Source: CAWCDJ01 sp963778675 (lineage in GTDB: Bacteria > Acidobacteriota > Terriglobia > Bryobacterales > Bryobacteraceae). From it: DNA of 64,000 nt. Shown piece by piece: positions 7,319 through 16,101 of the stretch. A model generated the notes under the pieces. It was not told where the DNA came from. It ran no database searches and worked only from the letters and a program-made list of their open reading frames with translations. How positions within the stretch are numbered: position 1 is the stretch's first letter; each line of letters opens with the position of its first letter. Where the stretch lies: assembly GCA_963778675.1 (NCBI GenBank), contig CAVZVI010000010.1, positions 992,001 through 1,056,000 on the forward strand, read 5' to 3'. The position numbers were made by a program, and so were the translations under genes.

Positions 7319-9094
7319 ATGTCCTCTCCCGCAGCCCATGCAGCCCATGCCGCGCCGCAAGGCTTCATCCGGAAGTACATCTTCAGCCTGGATCACAAGG
7401 TCATCGGCATCCAATACTATTGCCTGGGCCTCTTCTCAGTGTTTCTGGGCATGTCGCTCTCGCTGCTGATGCGCTACCACATGGTTAACCCGAACGCCAC
7501 GGTCTCGTGGTTCGGGAAACTATGGCCCACTGCCGCTGCGGGCGGCGTGATGACCCCGGAACTGTATCTCTCGCTGATGACCATGCACGGCACCATCATG
7601 GTGTTCTTCGTGCTCACCACGGTTCCGCAGAGCGGATTCGGCAACTATTTCCTGCCCATTCAGATCGGCGCCGAGGATATGGCTTTCCCGGTGCTGAATA
7701 TGATGTCGTTCTGGACCACGTTTCTGGCCCTGGTGGTAATGGTCTCGGCATTCTTCGTGCAGGGCGGGCCGCCGCTCTCCGGGTGGACCGCGTATCCGCC
7801 GCTCTCCGGCGCCGGCCGTCTTACCGGTCCCGGCGAAGGCATGGGCCAGAACCTGTGGATTCTCAGCATCGCCATTTTCTGCGGGGCGTCCCTCATGGGC
7901 GCCATCAACTTCATCGCCACTACGGTCGACCTGCGGTGCAAGGGCATGACCCTGATGCGCATGCCTCTCACCTGCTGGACGTGGCTCGTCACCGCCATCC
8001 TCGGCCTCTTGGGGTTTGCCGTGCTGCTCGCGGCCGGAGTGCTGCTGCTGCTCGACCGGACCGTGGGCACCAGCTTCTTCCTGCCGGCGGGCCTGATGAT
8101 CAACGATCAGATCATCGCCAACCACAAAGGCGGTTCGCCGCTGCTCTGGCAGCACCTGTTCTGGTTCTTCGGACACCCCGAGGTGTATATCGCCATCCTT
8201 CCCGGCATGGGCGTGACCTCGCAGTTGCTTTCCACCTTCTCGCGCAAGCCGATTTTCGGCTACAAAGCGATGGTGTACGCCATCCTCAGCATCGGCTTCC
8301 TGGGCTTCCTGGTGTGGGGCCATCACATGTTCATGAGCGGCATGAACCCGTACTCGGCCATGGCGTTCGCCACACTGACGATGTGCATCGGGGTGCCCTC
8401 GGCCATCAAGACCTTCAACTGGCTGGGTACGCTCTGGAACGGTAAGATCCATTTCACCACCGCCATGCTGTTCGCGCTCGGCTTCGTTTCGCTGTTTGTG
8501 ACCGGCGGCGTGAGCGGCATTTTCCTCGGACAGCCGGCCCTCGATCTTTACTTCCACGATACGTACTTCGTGGTGGGCCACTTCCACATGATCATGGGCG
8601 TGGCGGCCATCTTCGGCATGTTCGCCGGCACCTTCTACTGGTTCCCCAAAATGGCCGGCCGAATGATGAACGAGACGCTCGGCAAGATCCACTTCTACCT
8701 CACGTTCATCGGCGTCTACTGTATCTTCACGCCCATGCACTTCCTGGGCATCGTCGGCAACCCGCGCCGCTACGCCGATTTCACCAATGTGGAATACCTG
8801 GCTGGCGTGATCCCGGTGCACCAGTTCATGACCTGGGCGGCGTATATCACCGCCGGGGCGCAATTGATCTTTCTTTTCAACCTGATCTGGAGCTTGTTAA
8901 AAGGTCCGGTGGCAGATGTGAATCCCTGGCATTCCACGACCCTCGAATGGACGGTGTCTTCGCCGCCCCCGTTCGACAATTTCGGCGGCGAGCACCCCGT
9001 GGTGAACAACGGTCCCTACGAATACAGTGTGCCGGGCGCTGACCAGGATTACATCATGCAGACAGACCCGCCCCAAGTCCATTCAGAAGCCTGA
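7319..9094 (+). CDS. coxA: Cytochrome c oxidase subunit I
   Basis: A 591-residue catalytic subunit with 12 or more membrane segments. It holds heme a and the heme a3-CuB centre that reduces oxygen. Visible markers: MHGT with the low-spin heme His, FWFFGHPEVYI with the CuB His, the D-channel Glu and the cross-linked Tyr, WGHHMFMSGM with the two CuB His, VPSAIKTFNW with the K-channel Lys, and HDTYFVVGHFHMIMG with the a3 and a ligands. The Glu-Val-Tyr motif places it in the A1 type. The N terminus has a short nine-base tandem repeat coding AAHAAH. Its TGA overlaps the ATG of the next gene by one base. Confidence 0.95.
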   Translation: MSSPAAHAAHAAPQGFIRKYIFSLDHKVIGIQYYCLGLFSVFLGMSLSLLMRYHMVNPNATVSWFGKLWPTAAAGGVMTPELYLSLMTMHGTIMVFFVLTTVPQSGFGNYFLPIQIGAEDMAFPVLNMMSFWTTFLALVVMVSAFFVQGGPPLSGWTAYPPLSGAGRLTGPGEGMGQNLWILSIAIFCGASLMGAINFIATTVDLRCKGMTLMRMPLTCWTWLVTAILGLLGFAVLLAAGVLLLLDRTVGTSFFLPAGLMINDQIIANHKGGSPLLWQHLFWFFGHPEVYIAILPGMGVTSQLLSTFSRKPIFGYKAMVYAILSIGFLGFLVWGHHMFMSGMNPYSAMAFATLTMCIGVPSAIKTFNWLGTLWNGKIHFTTAMLFALGFVSLFVTGGVSGIFLGQPALDLYFHDTYFVVGHFHMIMGVAAIFGMFAGTFYWFPKMAGRMMNETLGKIHFYLTFIGVYCIFTPMHFLGIVGNPRRYADFTNVEYLAGVIPVHQFMTWAAYITAGAQLIFLFNLIWSLLKGPVADVNPWHSTTLEWTVSSPPPFDNFGGEHPVVNNGPYEYSVPGADQDYIMQTDPPQVHSEA

Positions 9095-9753
9095 TGCATC
9101 TCATGGGTATGGCCGGTTCCCTCACACACGACATTATTCAAGGACCCCCGCCCCCGCCGATCGACCGCGGGTGGGGCGGTGGCGATGACAGCGGCCCGGA
9201 CGGCCGCGGCTCCTCCCGCCGCGCCTCGTTCACGGGACTGTTTGTTTTGCTGGCGGCTACCACCATGGTGTTCGCCGCTTTCACCAGCGCGTTCGTGGTC
9301 CGCCGCGGACTCTCCGACGACTGGGTCAGCATGCCGAAACCGCCGATCCTGTTCGTCAACACGGTCGTGTTGCTGGCATCGAGCGTGGTTCTCGACTTTT
9401 CGAGGCGCGCGCTCAAGGCTCACAACCGGAGCCGCTTCAACCTGTGGTGGACCGTCGCCACCGGGCTGGGGATTCTCTTCCTTTTGGGACAGGCGCTGGC
9501 GTGGCGTGAATTGAAGGACGCGGGTATCTACGTCGCGACCAATCCAAGCAGTTCGTTCTTTTACGTGCTGACGGCGTCCCACGCCTTCCACCTGCTGGGT
9601 GGCGTTACGGCGCTGGTCTACGTGGATGTGCAGGCGCTGCGGCTGCGGCTCGGTCCGGCCAAGCGCACCGCCATCGACGTCACGGCGATCTTCTGGCATT
9701 TTCTGGATGGGATCTGGATCTTTCTGATGATCCTATTTTACGTTTGGGGGTAA
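9094..9753 (+). CDS. coxC: Cytochrome c oxidase subunit III (first copy)
   Basis: A 219-residue membrane protein of the COX3 family. After a 40-residue Pro/Gly-rich cytoplasmic N terminus it has five hydrophobic segments: FTGLFVLLAATTMVFAAFTSAF, ILFVNTVVLLASSVVLDF, WWTVATGLGILFLLGQALAW, the SHAFHLLGGVTALVYV segment, and IFWHFLDGIWIFLMILFYVWG. SHAFHLLGG and WHFLDGIWIFLM are subunit III signatures. It starts at the ATG sharing an A with the coxA stop. It is followed directly by a second subunit III-like gene, so the operon has two. Which of the two packs against subunit I cannot be told from sequence. Confidence 0.85.
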   Translation: MHLMGMAGSLTHDIIQGPPPPPIDRGWGGGDDSGPDGRGSSRRASFTGLFVLLAATTMVFAAFTSAFVVRRGLSDDWVSMPKPPILFVNTVVLLASSVVLDFSRRALKAHNRSRFNLWWTVATGLGILFLLGQALAWRELKDAGIYVATNPSSSFFYVLTASHAFHLLGGVTALVYVDVQALRLRLGPAKRTAIDVTAIFWHFLDGIWIFLMILFYVWG

Positions 9754-9755
9754 GG

Positions 9756-10391
9756 ATGTCGACCCAAGTTTCCGTTGCCGGCACTTCGCATTGGGAAGGG
9801 GGAAGGTCACCGTTCGCGACCAACTCGAAGAAGTTCGGAATGTGGCTGTTCATCATTTCGGACTCCCTCACTTTCTCCGCACTGTTGTTCGCCTACACCT
9901 ACGGACGCGTTTCCAATCCGAACTGGCCCACGCCGTTCCACTTCTCGCCCAGTATCATCTTCTCGAGCATCATGACGTTCTGCCTGCTGTCGAGCAGCCT
10001 CACCATGGTGATGGGGGTGCACGCCATGAACCACGGCAACCGCAAGGCGGCGGGCGGCTGGATCCTCGCAACCATGGCCTGCGGCCTGGCGTTCGTCGTG
10101 CTGCACCTCCGCGAGTGGATGAACCTCATCTACAACGAGCATGTTACGGCGTCCAACAACCCCTGGGGCGTGCCGCAGTTCGGAGGGACTTTCTTCGCGC
10201 TCACCGGCCTGCACATGACCCACGTGATCATCGGGATCATCTATCTCGGCATCATCTGCCAGGCGGTGCTGCGCGGCAAGTTCCGGGCGGAAGACGTGGA
10301 GGTTAGCGGCCTCTACTGGCACTTCGTCGACCTGGTGTGGATGTTCATTTTCCCGCTGGTCTACCTGATGTCCGCCAGGATGAGCGGGTAA
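9756..10391 (+). CDS. Cytochrome c oxidase subunit III (second copy)
   Basis: A 211-residue COX3-family protein, clearly distinct from the preceding copy. The N-terminal block KKFGMWLFIISDSLTFSALLF is the classic first-helix motif of bacterial subunit III. TGLHMTHVIIGIIYLG and LYWHFVDLVWMFIFPLVYL are the usual C-terminal signatures. About five to six membrane segments. The ATG at 9756 follows the previous TAA by two bases. This copy looks more like the canonical subunit III of ubiquinol and cytochrome oxidases, while the first copy resembles the shorter variants in oxidase operons with two subunit III genes. Confidence 0.85.
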   Translation: MSTQVSVAGTSHWEGGRSPFATNSKKFGMWLFIISDSLTFSALLFAYTYGRVSNPNWPTPFHFSPSIIFSSIMTFCLLSSSLTMVMGVHAMNHGNRKAAGGWILATMACGLAFVVLHLREWMNLIYNEHVTASNNPWGVPQFGGTFFALTGLHMTHVIIGIIYLGIICQAVLRGKFRAEDVEVSGLYWHFVDLVWMFIFPLVYLMSARMSG

Positions 10392-10402
10392 GGAGCGAAT
10401 CG

Positions 10403-10726
10403 ATGAGCACGCATGCTGAAGTTATCGAACATGGAGCGGGCGCGACCACCATTACTTTCGCCAAGGTGTGGGTGACGCTTTTGGTGCTGACCGGCGTGGA
10501 GGTTTTCCTGGCGTACGAGCAGGTGCCGACGATGATCATGCTGACCGCGCTGCTCGGCATATCGATCGTCAAGGCCGCGCTGATCATCGCCTACTTCATG
10601 CACCTGAAGTTCGAACGGCTGAGCCTGTTTCTGACGTTGTTTCCGATGCTGGTCTTCTGCATCCTGCTGATGCTGATCTTCCTCGGTGACGCCTCCCGTA
10701 TCCCGCTAATGAGGCCGCCCGCATGA
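10403..10726 (+). CDS. coxD: Cytochrome c oxidase subunit IV
   Basis: A 107-residue protein of the prokaryotic COX4/CyoD-like family with three hydrophobic segments (TFAKVWVTLLVLTGVEVFLAY, MIMLTALLGISIVKAALIIAYFMHL, LSLFLTLFPMLVFCILLMLIFL). KAALIIAYFMHLKFE is the recognisable family motif. AGGAG lies 8 nt before the ATG at 10403. This small accessory subunit helps assemble or stabilise the oxidase. Its end overlaps the next ATG by four bases (ATGA). Confidence 0.88.
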   Translation: MSTHAEVIEHGAGATTITFAKVWVTLLVLTGVEVFLAYEQVPTMIMLTALLGISIVKAALIIAYFMHLKFERLSLFLTLFPMLVFCILLMLIFLGDASRIPLMRPPA

Positions 10727-10926
10727 GACGCCTGTTGCTGATCCCGATATTCGCGCTCGCTCTGAATGCGCAGTGCGTGATGTGCTACCGCACGGCCCAC
10801 GCGCAGAACCAGGCCCGCTCGCGCGTGCTCGATGCCGGCATCGTGATTCTGGGAGCCCCGCCGTTTCTGATCCTGGCCGGCTTCATCGCGTACGTGTTCC
10901 AAAGAGGGAACCGGTTCCGCGAATAG
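10723..10926 (+). CDS. Small CxxC membrane protein of the cox operon
   Basis: A 67-residue protein coupled by an ATGA overlap to coxD. Residues 1-16 look like a signal sequence (MRRLLLIPIFALALNA). The mature start would then be QCVMCYRTAHAQN, with a CxxC pair. One membrane segment follows (GIVILGAPPFLILAGFIAYVF), then a short basic tail. The position and the exposed CxxC suggest, without proof, a role in copper handling or thiol chemistry during CuA/CuB assembly; the operon otherwise lacks a visible Sco or Cox11 gene. I do not recognise a named family. Confidence 0.75.
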   Translation: MRRLLLIPIFALALNAQCVMCYRTAHAQNQARSRVLDAGIVILGAPPFLILAGFIAYVFQRGNRFRE

Positions 10927-10964
10927 CCGGCAACTCCGTTAATGGTATGCTGTTTGGGCGCACG

Positions 10965-12800
10965 ATGAAACCCCTCCAAACAGCGGCCTTGGTCCTATCC
11001 CTTTTCCCTTTTTCCGGTCTCGCTCAGTCGCACGACGGCTGGAGCGATTACGGCGGCTCGGCGGATTCCGCCCAGTACTCGGCGCTCAAGCAGGTAAACC
11101 GCTCCAACGTGAGCAAACTGCAGGTCGCCTGGACTTACCCCACCGGCGACAACCGCACCTACAACTTCAACCCCCTGGTCGCGGACGGCGTCATGTTCGT
11201 CCTCGCCAGGAACAACTCCATCGTGGCCCTGGACGCTGCAACCGGCAAGGAGATCTGGGTCCACGCTCCGGACCCCGGAACGACGATCATCACGAGCCGC
11301 GGCATCAACTACTGGGAGAGCAGAGACCGCTCCGACCGGCGCCTTCTGTACGCGAGCAACCACGTGCTGCACGCCCTCGACGCGCGCACCGGGAAGCTCA
11401 TCACCACGTTCGGCGATAACGGCAGCGTCGACCTCAAGGCAGGGCTCGGCCGCGATCCGAAGTCGCTCCGGCTGGTGCAATCCACTACGCCCGGCCGCGT
11501 CTTCGAGAATCTGCTGATCCTCGGTTCGGCCACTAATGAAGGCTACACCTCCGGCCCCGGCGACCTTCGCGCTTTCGACGTCCGTACCGGCCGTGTGGTC
11601 TGGACTTTTCACACGATTCCGCATCCCGGCGAGTTTGGCTATGAGACATGGCCCCCGGACGCCTGGAAGACCGTCGGCGGCGCCAACGTGTGGGGCGAGT
11701 TTTCTCTGGATGCCCAGCGCGGCATCGTCTACGCCCCCACCGCCAGCCCCAAGTACAACTTCTACGGGGCCGACCGCAAGGGCGCCAACCTCTTCGGCGA
11801 CTGCCTGCTGGCGCTCGATGCCCGCACCGGCAAGCGCATCTGGCACTTCCAGATGGTCCACCACGATATCTGGGATTACGACGACGCCACCGCTCCCAAA
11901 CTCCTCACCGTGCGCCACAACGGCAAGCTGGTTGATGCCGTCGCGCAACTCAGCAAACAGGGCTTCGTCTGGGTCTTCGATCGCGTGACCGGCGAGCCGC
12001 TCTGGCCGATCGAGGAGCGGCCCGTGCCGAAGTCCGATGTTCCCGGTGAGCAGACGTGGCCCACGCAACCCTTCCCCGTCAAGCCGCCGCCTTACGCACG
12101 CCAGAAATTCACGGTGGAAGACCTCAGCCCGTTTCTCGAGGACCCACAGGAGCGCGCCCACTGGCGCAACGAAGTCCTCAACGCCCGGAATGAAGGCCTG
12201 TTCACGCCGCCCGCCCTGCGCAATACCATCGAAATGCCCGGCAATAACGGCGGCGCGAACTGGGGAGGCGCGGCGGTCATTCCGGATCGCGGCCAGCTCT
12301 TCGTGGTTTCGAAGGACCTCCCGGCGATTCTGAAGCTGGAGCCCGATCCCGCCCAGAAAGACCGCTACGTGAGCGGGTTCAATCTTGTCACCACATCGAG
12401 CGGGCTCTCGCCGATCGGCCCGCCGTGGGCGTCGCTCACTGCCTACGACCTGAATGAGGGGACCATCCGCTGGAAGATTCCGCTCGGCGACGTTCCGGAA
12501 CTGGCTGCCAAGGGCATTAAGAACACCGGTGCGCACTATCCGAAGGTGGGACCGGTAGTCACCGCCGGCGGCCTGATCTTCACTGGGACCCGCGACCGGA
12601 AAATCCGCGCCTTCGACACCGATACGGGCAAAGTCCTTTGGGAAGCCGAAGTCCCCTCGGCCCTCGAAGGCATACCCGCAGTGTATGAAATCGGCGGCCG
12701 CGAATACATCGTGTATTGCGCCGCCGCGCAGGCAGGGCTGACACCGGCGACCCGCAAACCAGTGTCAGGAGCCTATGTCGCGTTCGCTTTGCCGCGGTAG
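10965..12800 (+). CDS. PQQ-dependent dehydrogenase (glucose-dehydrogenase-like beta-propeller)
   Basis: A 611-residue exported quinoprotein. A signal peptide (residues 1-21, ending SGLAQ) is followed by an eight-bladed PQQ propeller: ALDAATGKEIW, ALDARTGKLI, AFDVRTGRVVW, ALDARTGKRIW and AFDTDTGKVLW tryptophan-docking repeats. MVHHDIWDYDDATAPKL corresponds to the catalytic His-Asp region of membrane glucose dehydrogenase-type enzymes. There is no N-terminal five-helix membrane anchor and no cytochrome c domain, so it is periplasmic and needs a separate electron acceptor. It lies 38 bases after the cox operon, with TATGCT 13 nt before the ATG, so it may feed electrons towards the oxidase. The substrate (sugar or alcohol) is not decided by sequence. 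Confidence 0.87.
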   Translation: MKPLQTAALVLSLFPFSGLAQSHDGWSDYGGSADSAQYSALKQVNRSNVSKLQVAWTYPTGDNRTYNFNPLVADGVMFVLARNNSIVALDAATGKEIWVHAPDPGTTIITSRGINYWESRDRSDRRLLYASNHVLHALDARTGKLITTFGDNGSVDLKAGLGRDPKSLRLVQSTTPGRVFENLLILGSATNEGYTSGPGDLRAFDVRTGRVVWTFHTIPHPGEFGYETWPPDAWKTVGGANVWGEFSLDAQRGIVYAPTASPKYNFYGADRKGANLFGDCLLALDARTGKRIWHFQMVHHDIWDYDDATAPKLLTVRHNGKLVDAVAQLSKQGFVWVFDRVTGEPLWPIEERPVPKSDVPGEQTWPTQPFPVKPPPYARQKFTVEDLSPFLEDPQERAHWRNEVLNARNEGLFTPPALRNTIEMPGNNGGANWGGAAVIPDRGQLFVVSKDLPAILKLEPDPAQKDRYVSGFNLVTTSSGLSPIGPPWASLTAYDLNEGTIRWKIPLGDVPELAAKGIKNTGAHYPKVGPVVTAGGLIFTGTRDRKIRAFDTDTGKVLWEAEVPSALEGIPAVYEIGGREYIVYCAAAQAGLTPATRKPVSGAYVAFALPR

Positions 12801-12804
12801 ATGT

Positions 12805-15237
12805 TTACTCATACCGTAGCGCCACAATCGGGTCGATCTTCATCGCGCGGCGCGCCGGCACGAAGATCGCGATCGCCGCGGCTGCGGCCAGAGCCAGCGG
12901 AATCCCCACGAACGTTACTGCGTCCCCCGGCTTTACGCCATAGATCATCGAAGCCAGCAGGCGCGCGAATCCCCAGGCGAGTGGCATTCCGATCGCCATG
13001 CCGATCGCGATGGTCGTCATGCCGCGGCGGAAGATCATGCCCATCACGCTCCACCGCGCAGCGCCCAGCGCCATCCGGATACCGATCTCGCGGGTCTGTT
13101 CGGAAACCAGGTAGGCCATCACCCCGTACACGCCGATTCCCGACAGGACCAGCGCCAGCACGCCGAAGACGCCCATCAGCACGGCCATGTAGTTCAGCCC
13201 GATGGCGCGATCGTGGATCGATTTTTCCATGGTCTGCACGTCCGTGACCGGCTGTTCGGGGTCCACCGAGCGGATCGCCGCGGTGATCGCCGGTGCGAGC
13301 AGCAGCGGGTCGCCCGCCGTGCGCACGCCGATGTCCATCCATAGTGCCGGCGACTGCTCGAAGGGCACGTAGATGGTCCGCCGCGGTTCGCGGTCGTAGG
13401 GGTTGTGCATCACGTCACCCACCACCCCCACGATCGTGAGCCAGGGACTGGGCGGCGAATCCGGCGCCCCGATCCGGATGTGCCGGCCGATCGGCGATTC
13501 GCCCTTCCACCAGCGGTCGGCCATCCGCTGGCTGATTACGGCCACCTTGGGCGCGTCTGGGCCGTCGCTCGCCGTCAGGAAGCGGCCGGCGCGCAGCGGA
13601 ATGTGCAGCATCTCGAAGTAGCTCGGAGTCGCCAGTTGGTACATCCCGGTAGGCACCTTGTCCCGATCTACCGGCCGGCCCTCGATGGTAAACGCCCGTC
13701 CGCTGGAATGGTTGGAGTAAGGCATCGCCGTCACTGCCGCGGCGGACTTCACGCCGGGCAGAGCGTCGACCCGATCCAGCACGCTGTCGTAGAAGCGCAC
13801 CCGCTGGTGGGGCTCGGGGTACTTGTTGTCCGTGAGCGCCAGCCGCAAGGTCAGGAGGGTTGCGGGGTCGAACTTCTCGCCGTTCGCGACCAGCGTGCCG
13901 AAGCCCCGCACCATCAGCCCCGCGCCCGCAAGCAGGACTACCGCCAGTACCACTTCTGCCGCCACCAGGATGTTCCTCAGGCGGTGGCGAGCGCCGCCCG
14001 AAGACCCGCCGCGGCCGCCTTCCTTTAACGCGTCGGTCAGGTTCGGCCGCGAACACTGCCATGCCGGCGCCAGGCCCGCCACCACGCCGCTGAGCAGAGC
14101 GGCCAGCAGGGTGAAGAACAGGGCGCGTCCGTCCATCTGGATATCCTTCCAGCCCAGAATGTACCGCTCGATCTCGGGCGGCATCCCGCCCTTGATCATG
14201 TTCATTCCCCACTTTGCCACCAACAGTCCCACGGCCGCCCCCGCCACCGCCAGGAGTACGCTTTCGGTCACAAGTTGGGTCACGACGCGGCTCCGGGATG
14301 CGCCCAGCGCGGTCCGCACCGCGACTTCCCGCAGCCGGGCCGTGGCGCGCGCGAATTGCAGATTGGCCACATTGACGCAGGCAATCAGCAGCACGAAGGC
14401 AACTGAGCACAGCAGCATGATCAGGTACTGTTGCGTTTCGTGCTCCACCAGGTACTGCCGGATCGGCATCGCCATCAGGCGGCGGTTATGGTTGGTGTCG
14501 GGGTAGGCCTTCTCGAGCCGCGCGCTGATATTGTCGATCTCGGCCGCCGCCTGCTCCTGAGTGTGTCCGGGACGCAGCCGCGCCGCGGACTCCAGCATCT
14601 GCGACCGGCGCGACGTCCGCTGCTCAGGCGTGAGCGCGGAGGGCGTCCACAGCCCCGTGGCCAGCGGAAAGTCGAAACTGGCGGGCATCACCCCGATCAC
14701 CAGGAAATTCTGGTCGTCCAGATGAATGGTCTGGCCGACGACTCCGCGGTCGGCGCCGAAACGGCGCTTCCAGAGGCGGTCGCTCAACACCACCTCGCGC
14801 TCGCGTCCCGGCTGGTCCTCGCCCGGCAGAAAGCCGCGCCCCAGGGCCGGCTGGACGCCCACGATGTCGAAGAAATTCGCGCTCACCAGGGTCTGAAATA
14901 CCCGGTCCGGCTCGCCGCCCGAGCCCACGATGTTGGCGAGTCCCCGCTGCCAGCTCGTCAGGCCCGCGATTGTGGTGCTGTCGCGGCGCAAATCCTCCAG
15001 GTCCGCCGGAGTGGCGTCGTCCCACGACTGCGGCTCGCCCGGCACCCGCTGCAGCACCATCACCAGGCTGTCCAGGTGGGGCAGCGACACGGGCTTCCAC
15101 AGCAATGCGTCGCAAACGCTGAAAACCGCGGTGGTGGCTCCGATACCCAGGGCCAAGGTCAGAACCGCCGTTGCCGTAAAGCTCGGCGACTTGCGGAGCA
15201 TGCGCTCCCCATAGCGGATGTCTTGCCAGAGGCTCAT
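12805..15237 (-). CDS. MacB/FtsX-type permease of the acidobacterial orphan family (ADOP)
   Basis: An 810-residue permease with two MacB-type halves. Each has a periplasmic core domain and a C-terminal FtsX membrane unit. The start (SLWQDIRYGERMLRKSPSFTATAVLTLALGIGATTAVFS) is the hallmark of acidobacterial duplicated orphan permeases. FtsX units: residues 275-420, with VAFVLLIACVNVANLQFARATARLREVAVRTALGASR, and 680-800, with MGVFGVLALVLSGIGVYGVMAYLVSEQTREIGIRMALGA. No ATPase gene is adjacent, hence 'orphan'. TATGGT lies six bases before the ATG and there is no Shine-Dalgarno, suggesting a leaderless message. It is convergent with the PQQ gene with a four-base gap. The transported substrate is unknown. 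Confidence 0.93.
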   Translation of the reverse strand: MSLWQDIRYGERMLRKSPSFTATAVLTLALGIGATTAVFSVCDALLWKPVSLPHLDSLVMVLQRVPGEPQSWDDATPADLEDLRRDSTTIAGLTSWQRGLANIVGSGGEPDRVFQTLVSANFFDIVGVQPALGRGFLPGEDQPGREREVVLSDRLWKRRFGADRGVVGQTIHLDDQNFLVIGVMPASFDFPLATGLWTPSALTPEQRTSRRSQMLESAARLRPGHTQEQAAAEIDNISARLEKAYPDTNHNRRLMAMPIRQYLVEHETQQYLIMLLCSVAFVLLIACVNVANLQFARATARLREVAVRTALGASRSRVVTQLVTESVLLAVAGAAVGLLVAKWGMNMIKGGMPPEIERYILGWKDIQMDGRALFFTLLAALLSGVVAGLAPAWQCSRPNLTDALKEGGRGGSSGGARHRLRNILVAAEVVLAVVLLAGAGLMVRGFGTLVANGEKFDPATLLTLRLALTDNKYPEPHQRVRFYDSVLDRVDALPGVKSAAAVTAMPYSNHSSGRAFTIEGRPVDRDKVPTGMYQLATPSYFEMLHIPLRAGRFLTASDGPDAPKVAVISQRMADRWWKGESPIGRHIRIGAPDSPPSPWLTIVGVVGDVMHNPYDREPRRTIYVPFEQSPALWMDIGVRTAGDPLLLAPAITAAIRSVDPEQPVTDVQTMEKSIHDRAIGLNYMAVLMGVFGVLALVLSGIGVYGVMAYLVSEQTREIGIRMALGAARWSVMGMIFRRGMTTIAIGMAIGMPLAWGFARLLASMIYGVKPGDAVTFVGIPLALAAAAAIAIFVPARRAMKIDPIVALRYE

Positions 15238-15243
15238 GTCTAG

Positions 15244-15249
15244 ACCATA
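15244..15249 (-). promoter_or_regulatory. -10 hexamer of the ADOP permease, leaderless spacing
   Basis: TATGGT on the minus strand, six bases before the ATG at 15237, with no ribosome site between. One of a recurrent set in this window. Confidence 0.45.
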
Positions 15250-15279
15250 CGCACAAATCGGCCGCCAGGTTCGCTGGAA

Positions 15280-16101
15280 TTATTCGATCTTCTCCGGCAA
15301 CTCCCCAAAATCGAAATACTTCTGCGTCACGCCCGCGCCGGTAACGTTTACGATCCGCATCCCCGATTTTCCGCCCTCGAGCGGCATTCCCACAGGCCCG
15401 GTCGTGATCATTTCCAGGTCGCCCGCGCGCCCCTCGGAGTTGTGATGCAGATGCCCGGCAAATACCCAGCGCACTCCGTATTCGTGCATCAGCTTCAGGT
15501 ACCGCGCGCGCGCCGGCTTGGGGATATTGAAGTACTGATCGTCCTCATCCGGGTTCGTGAGGAAGAACGGAATGTGCTGGAACACGATGGTATATTTCGC
15601 ACCCGACTGCCTGGCCCTGGCCAGTTCCGTGCGAAACCACGCTTCCATCCTGGTGGCTTCCGCCGGAACCTTGTCCGTGGCTTTCTCCAGGTTCGAATTG
15701 AGCACGATGCCGGCGATGTCGCCGGAGCGGAACGTGTAATAGTCCGGGCCGAAGCGCTCCCGGTACTGCGCCAGCGATTCCGGGGTCGGCTCGTTCCCTA
15801 CGTCGTGGTTGCCGGGTACGTTATAGAGCTTGATGGCCGGATCGAGTTTCGCGGCGATGCGTTTGTATTCGCCGATCTCGGCGGCATCGCCGGCCTTGTT
15901 GACCAGGTCTCCCGTCACCACCAAAAACGCCGGCTTCAGGCGGTTGGCGGTCGCGATGGCGAAATCGAAATTTACGGTTTCGTGTGCGAACCCCTGGTCC
16001 TTCGCATACATTCCGAACTGGGGGTCGGACATCTGGATGAAGCTCTGCGCGGCCAGGGGCCCAGCCAGCGCAACGGCGATCAGAATGCGTCGTATGGTCA
16101 T
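15280..16101 (-). CDS. Exported calcineurin-like metallophosphoesterase
   Basis: A 273-residue protein with a signal peptide (RRILIAVALAGPLAAQ) and all metal-binding blocks of the calcineurin-like fold: SDPQFG, GDLVNKAG, NVPGNHDVG, FQHIPFF and AGHLHHN. The arrangement resembles CPPED1-like phosphoesterases. The ATG at 16101 overlaps the TGA of the DinB gene by four bases, so it is the last gene of the six-gene operon that begins at 21227. A longer frame upstream lies inside the DinB gene and is rejected because the signal peptide starts at this ATG. The substrate is unknown. Confidence 0.87.
   Translation of the reverse strand: MTIRRILIAVALAGPLAAQSFIQMSDPQFGMYAKDQGFAHETVNFDFAIATANRLKPAFLVVTGDLVNKAGDAAEIGEYKRIAAKLDPAIKLYNVPGNHDVGNEPTPESLAQYRERFGPDYYTFRSGDIAGIVLNSNLEKATDKVPAEATRMEAWFRTELARARQSGAKYTIVFQHIPFFLTNPDEDDQYFNIPKPARARYLKLMHEYGVRWVFAGHLHHNSEGRAGDLEMITTGPVGMPLEGGKSGMRIVNVTGAGVTQKYFDFGELPEKIE

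Noticed and set aside
7335..7360. Nine-base tandem repeat at the start of coxA
   Set aside because: Only two copies, in frame, coding Ala-Ala-His; no sign of a slippage switch.
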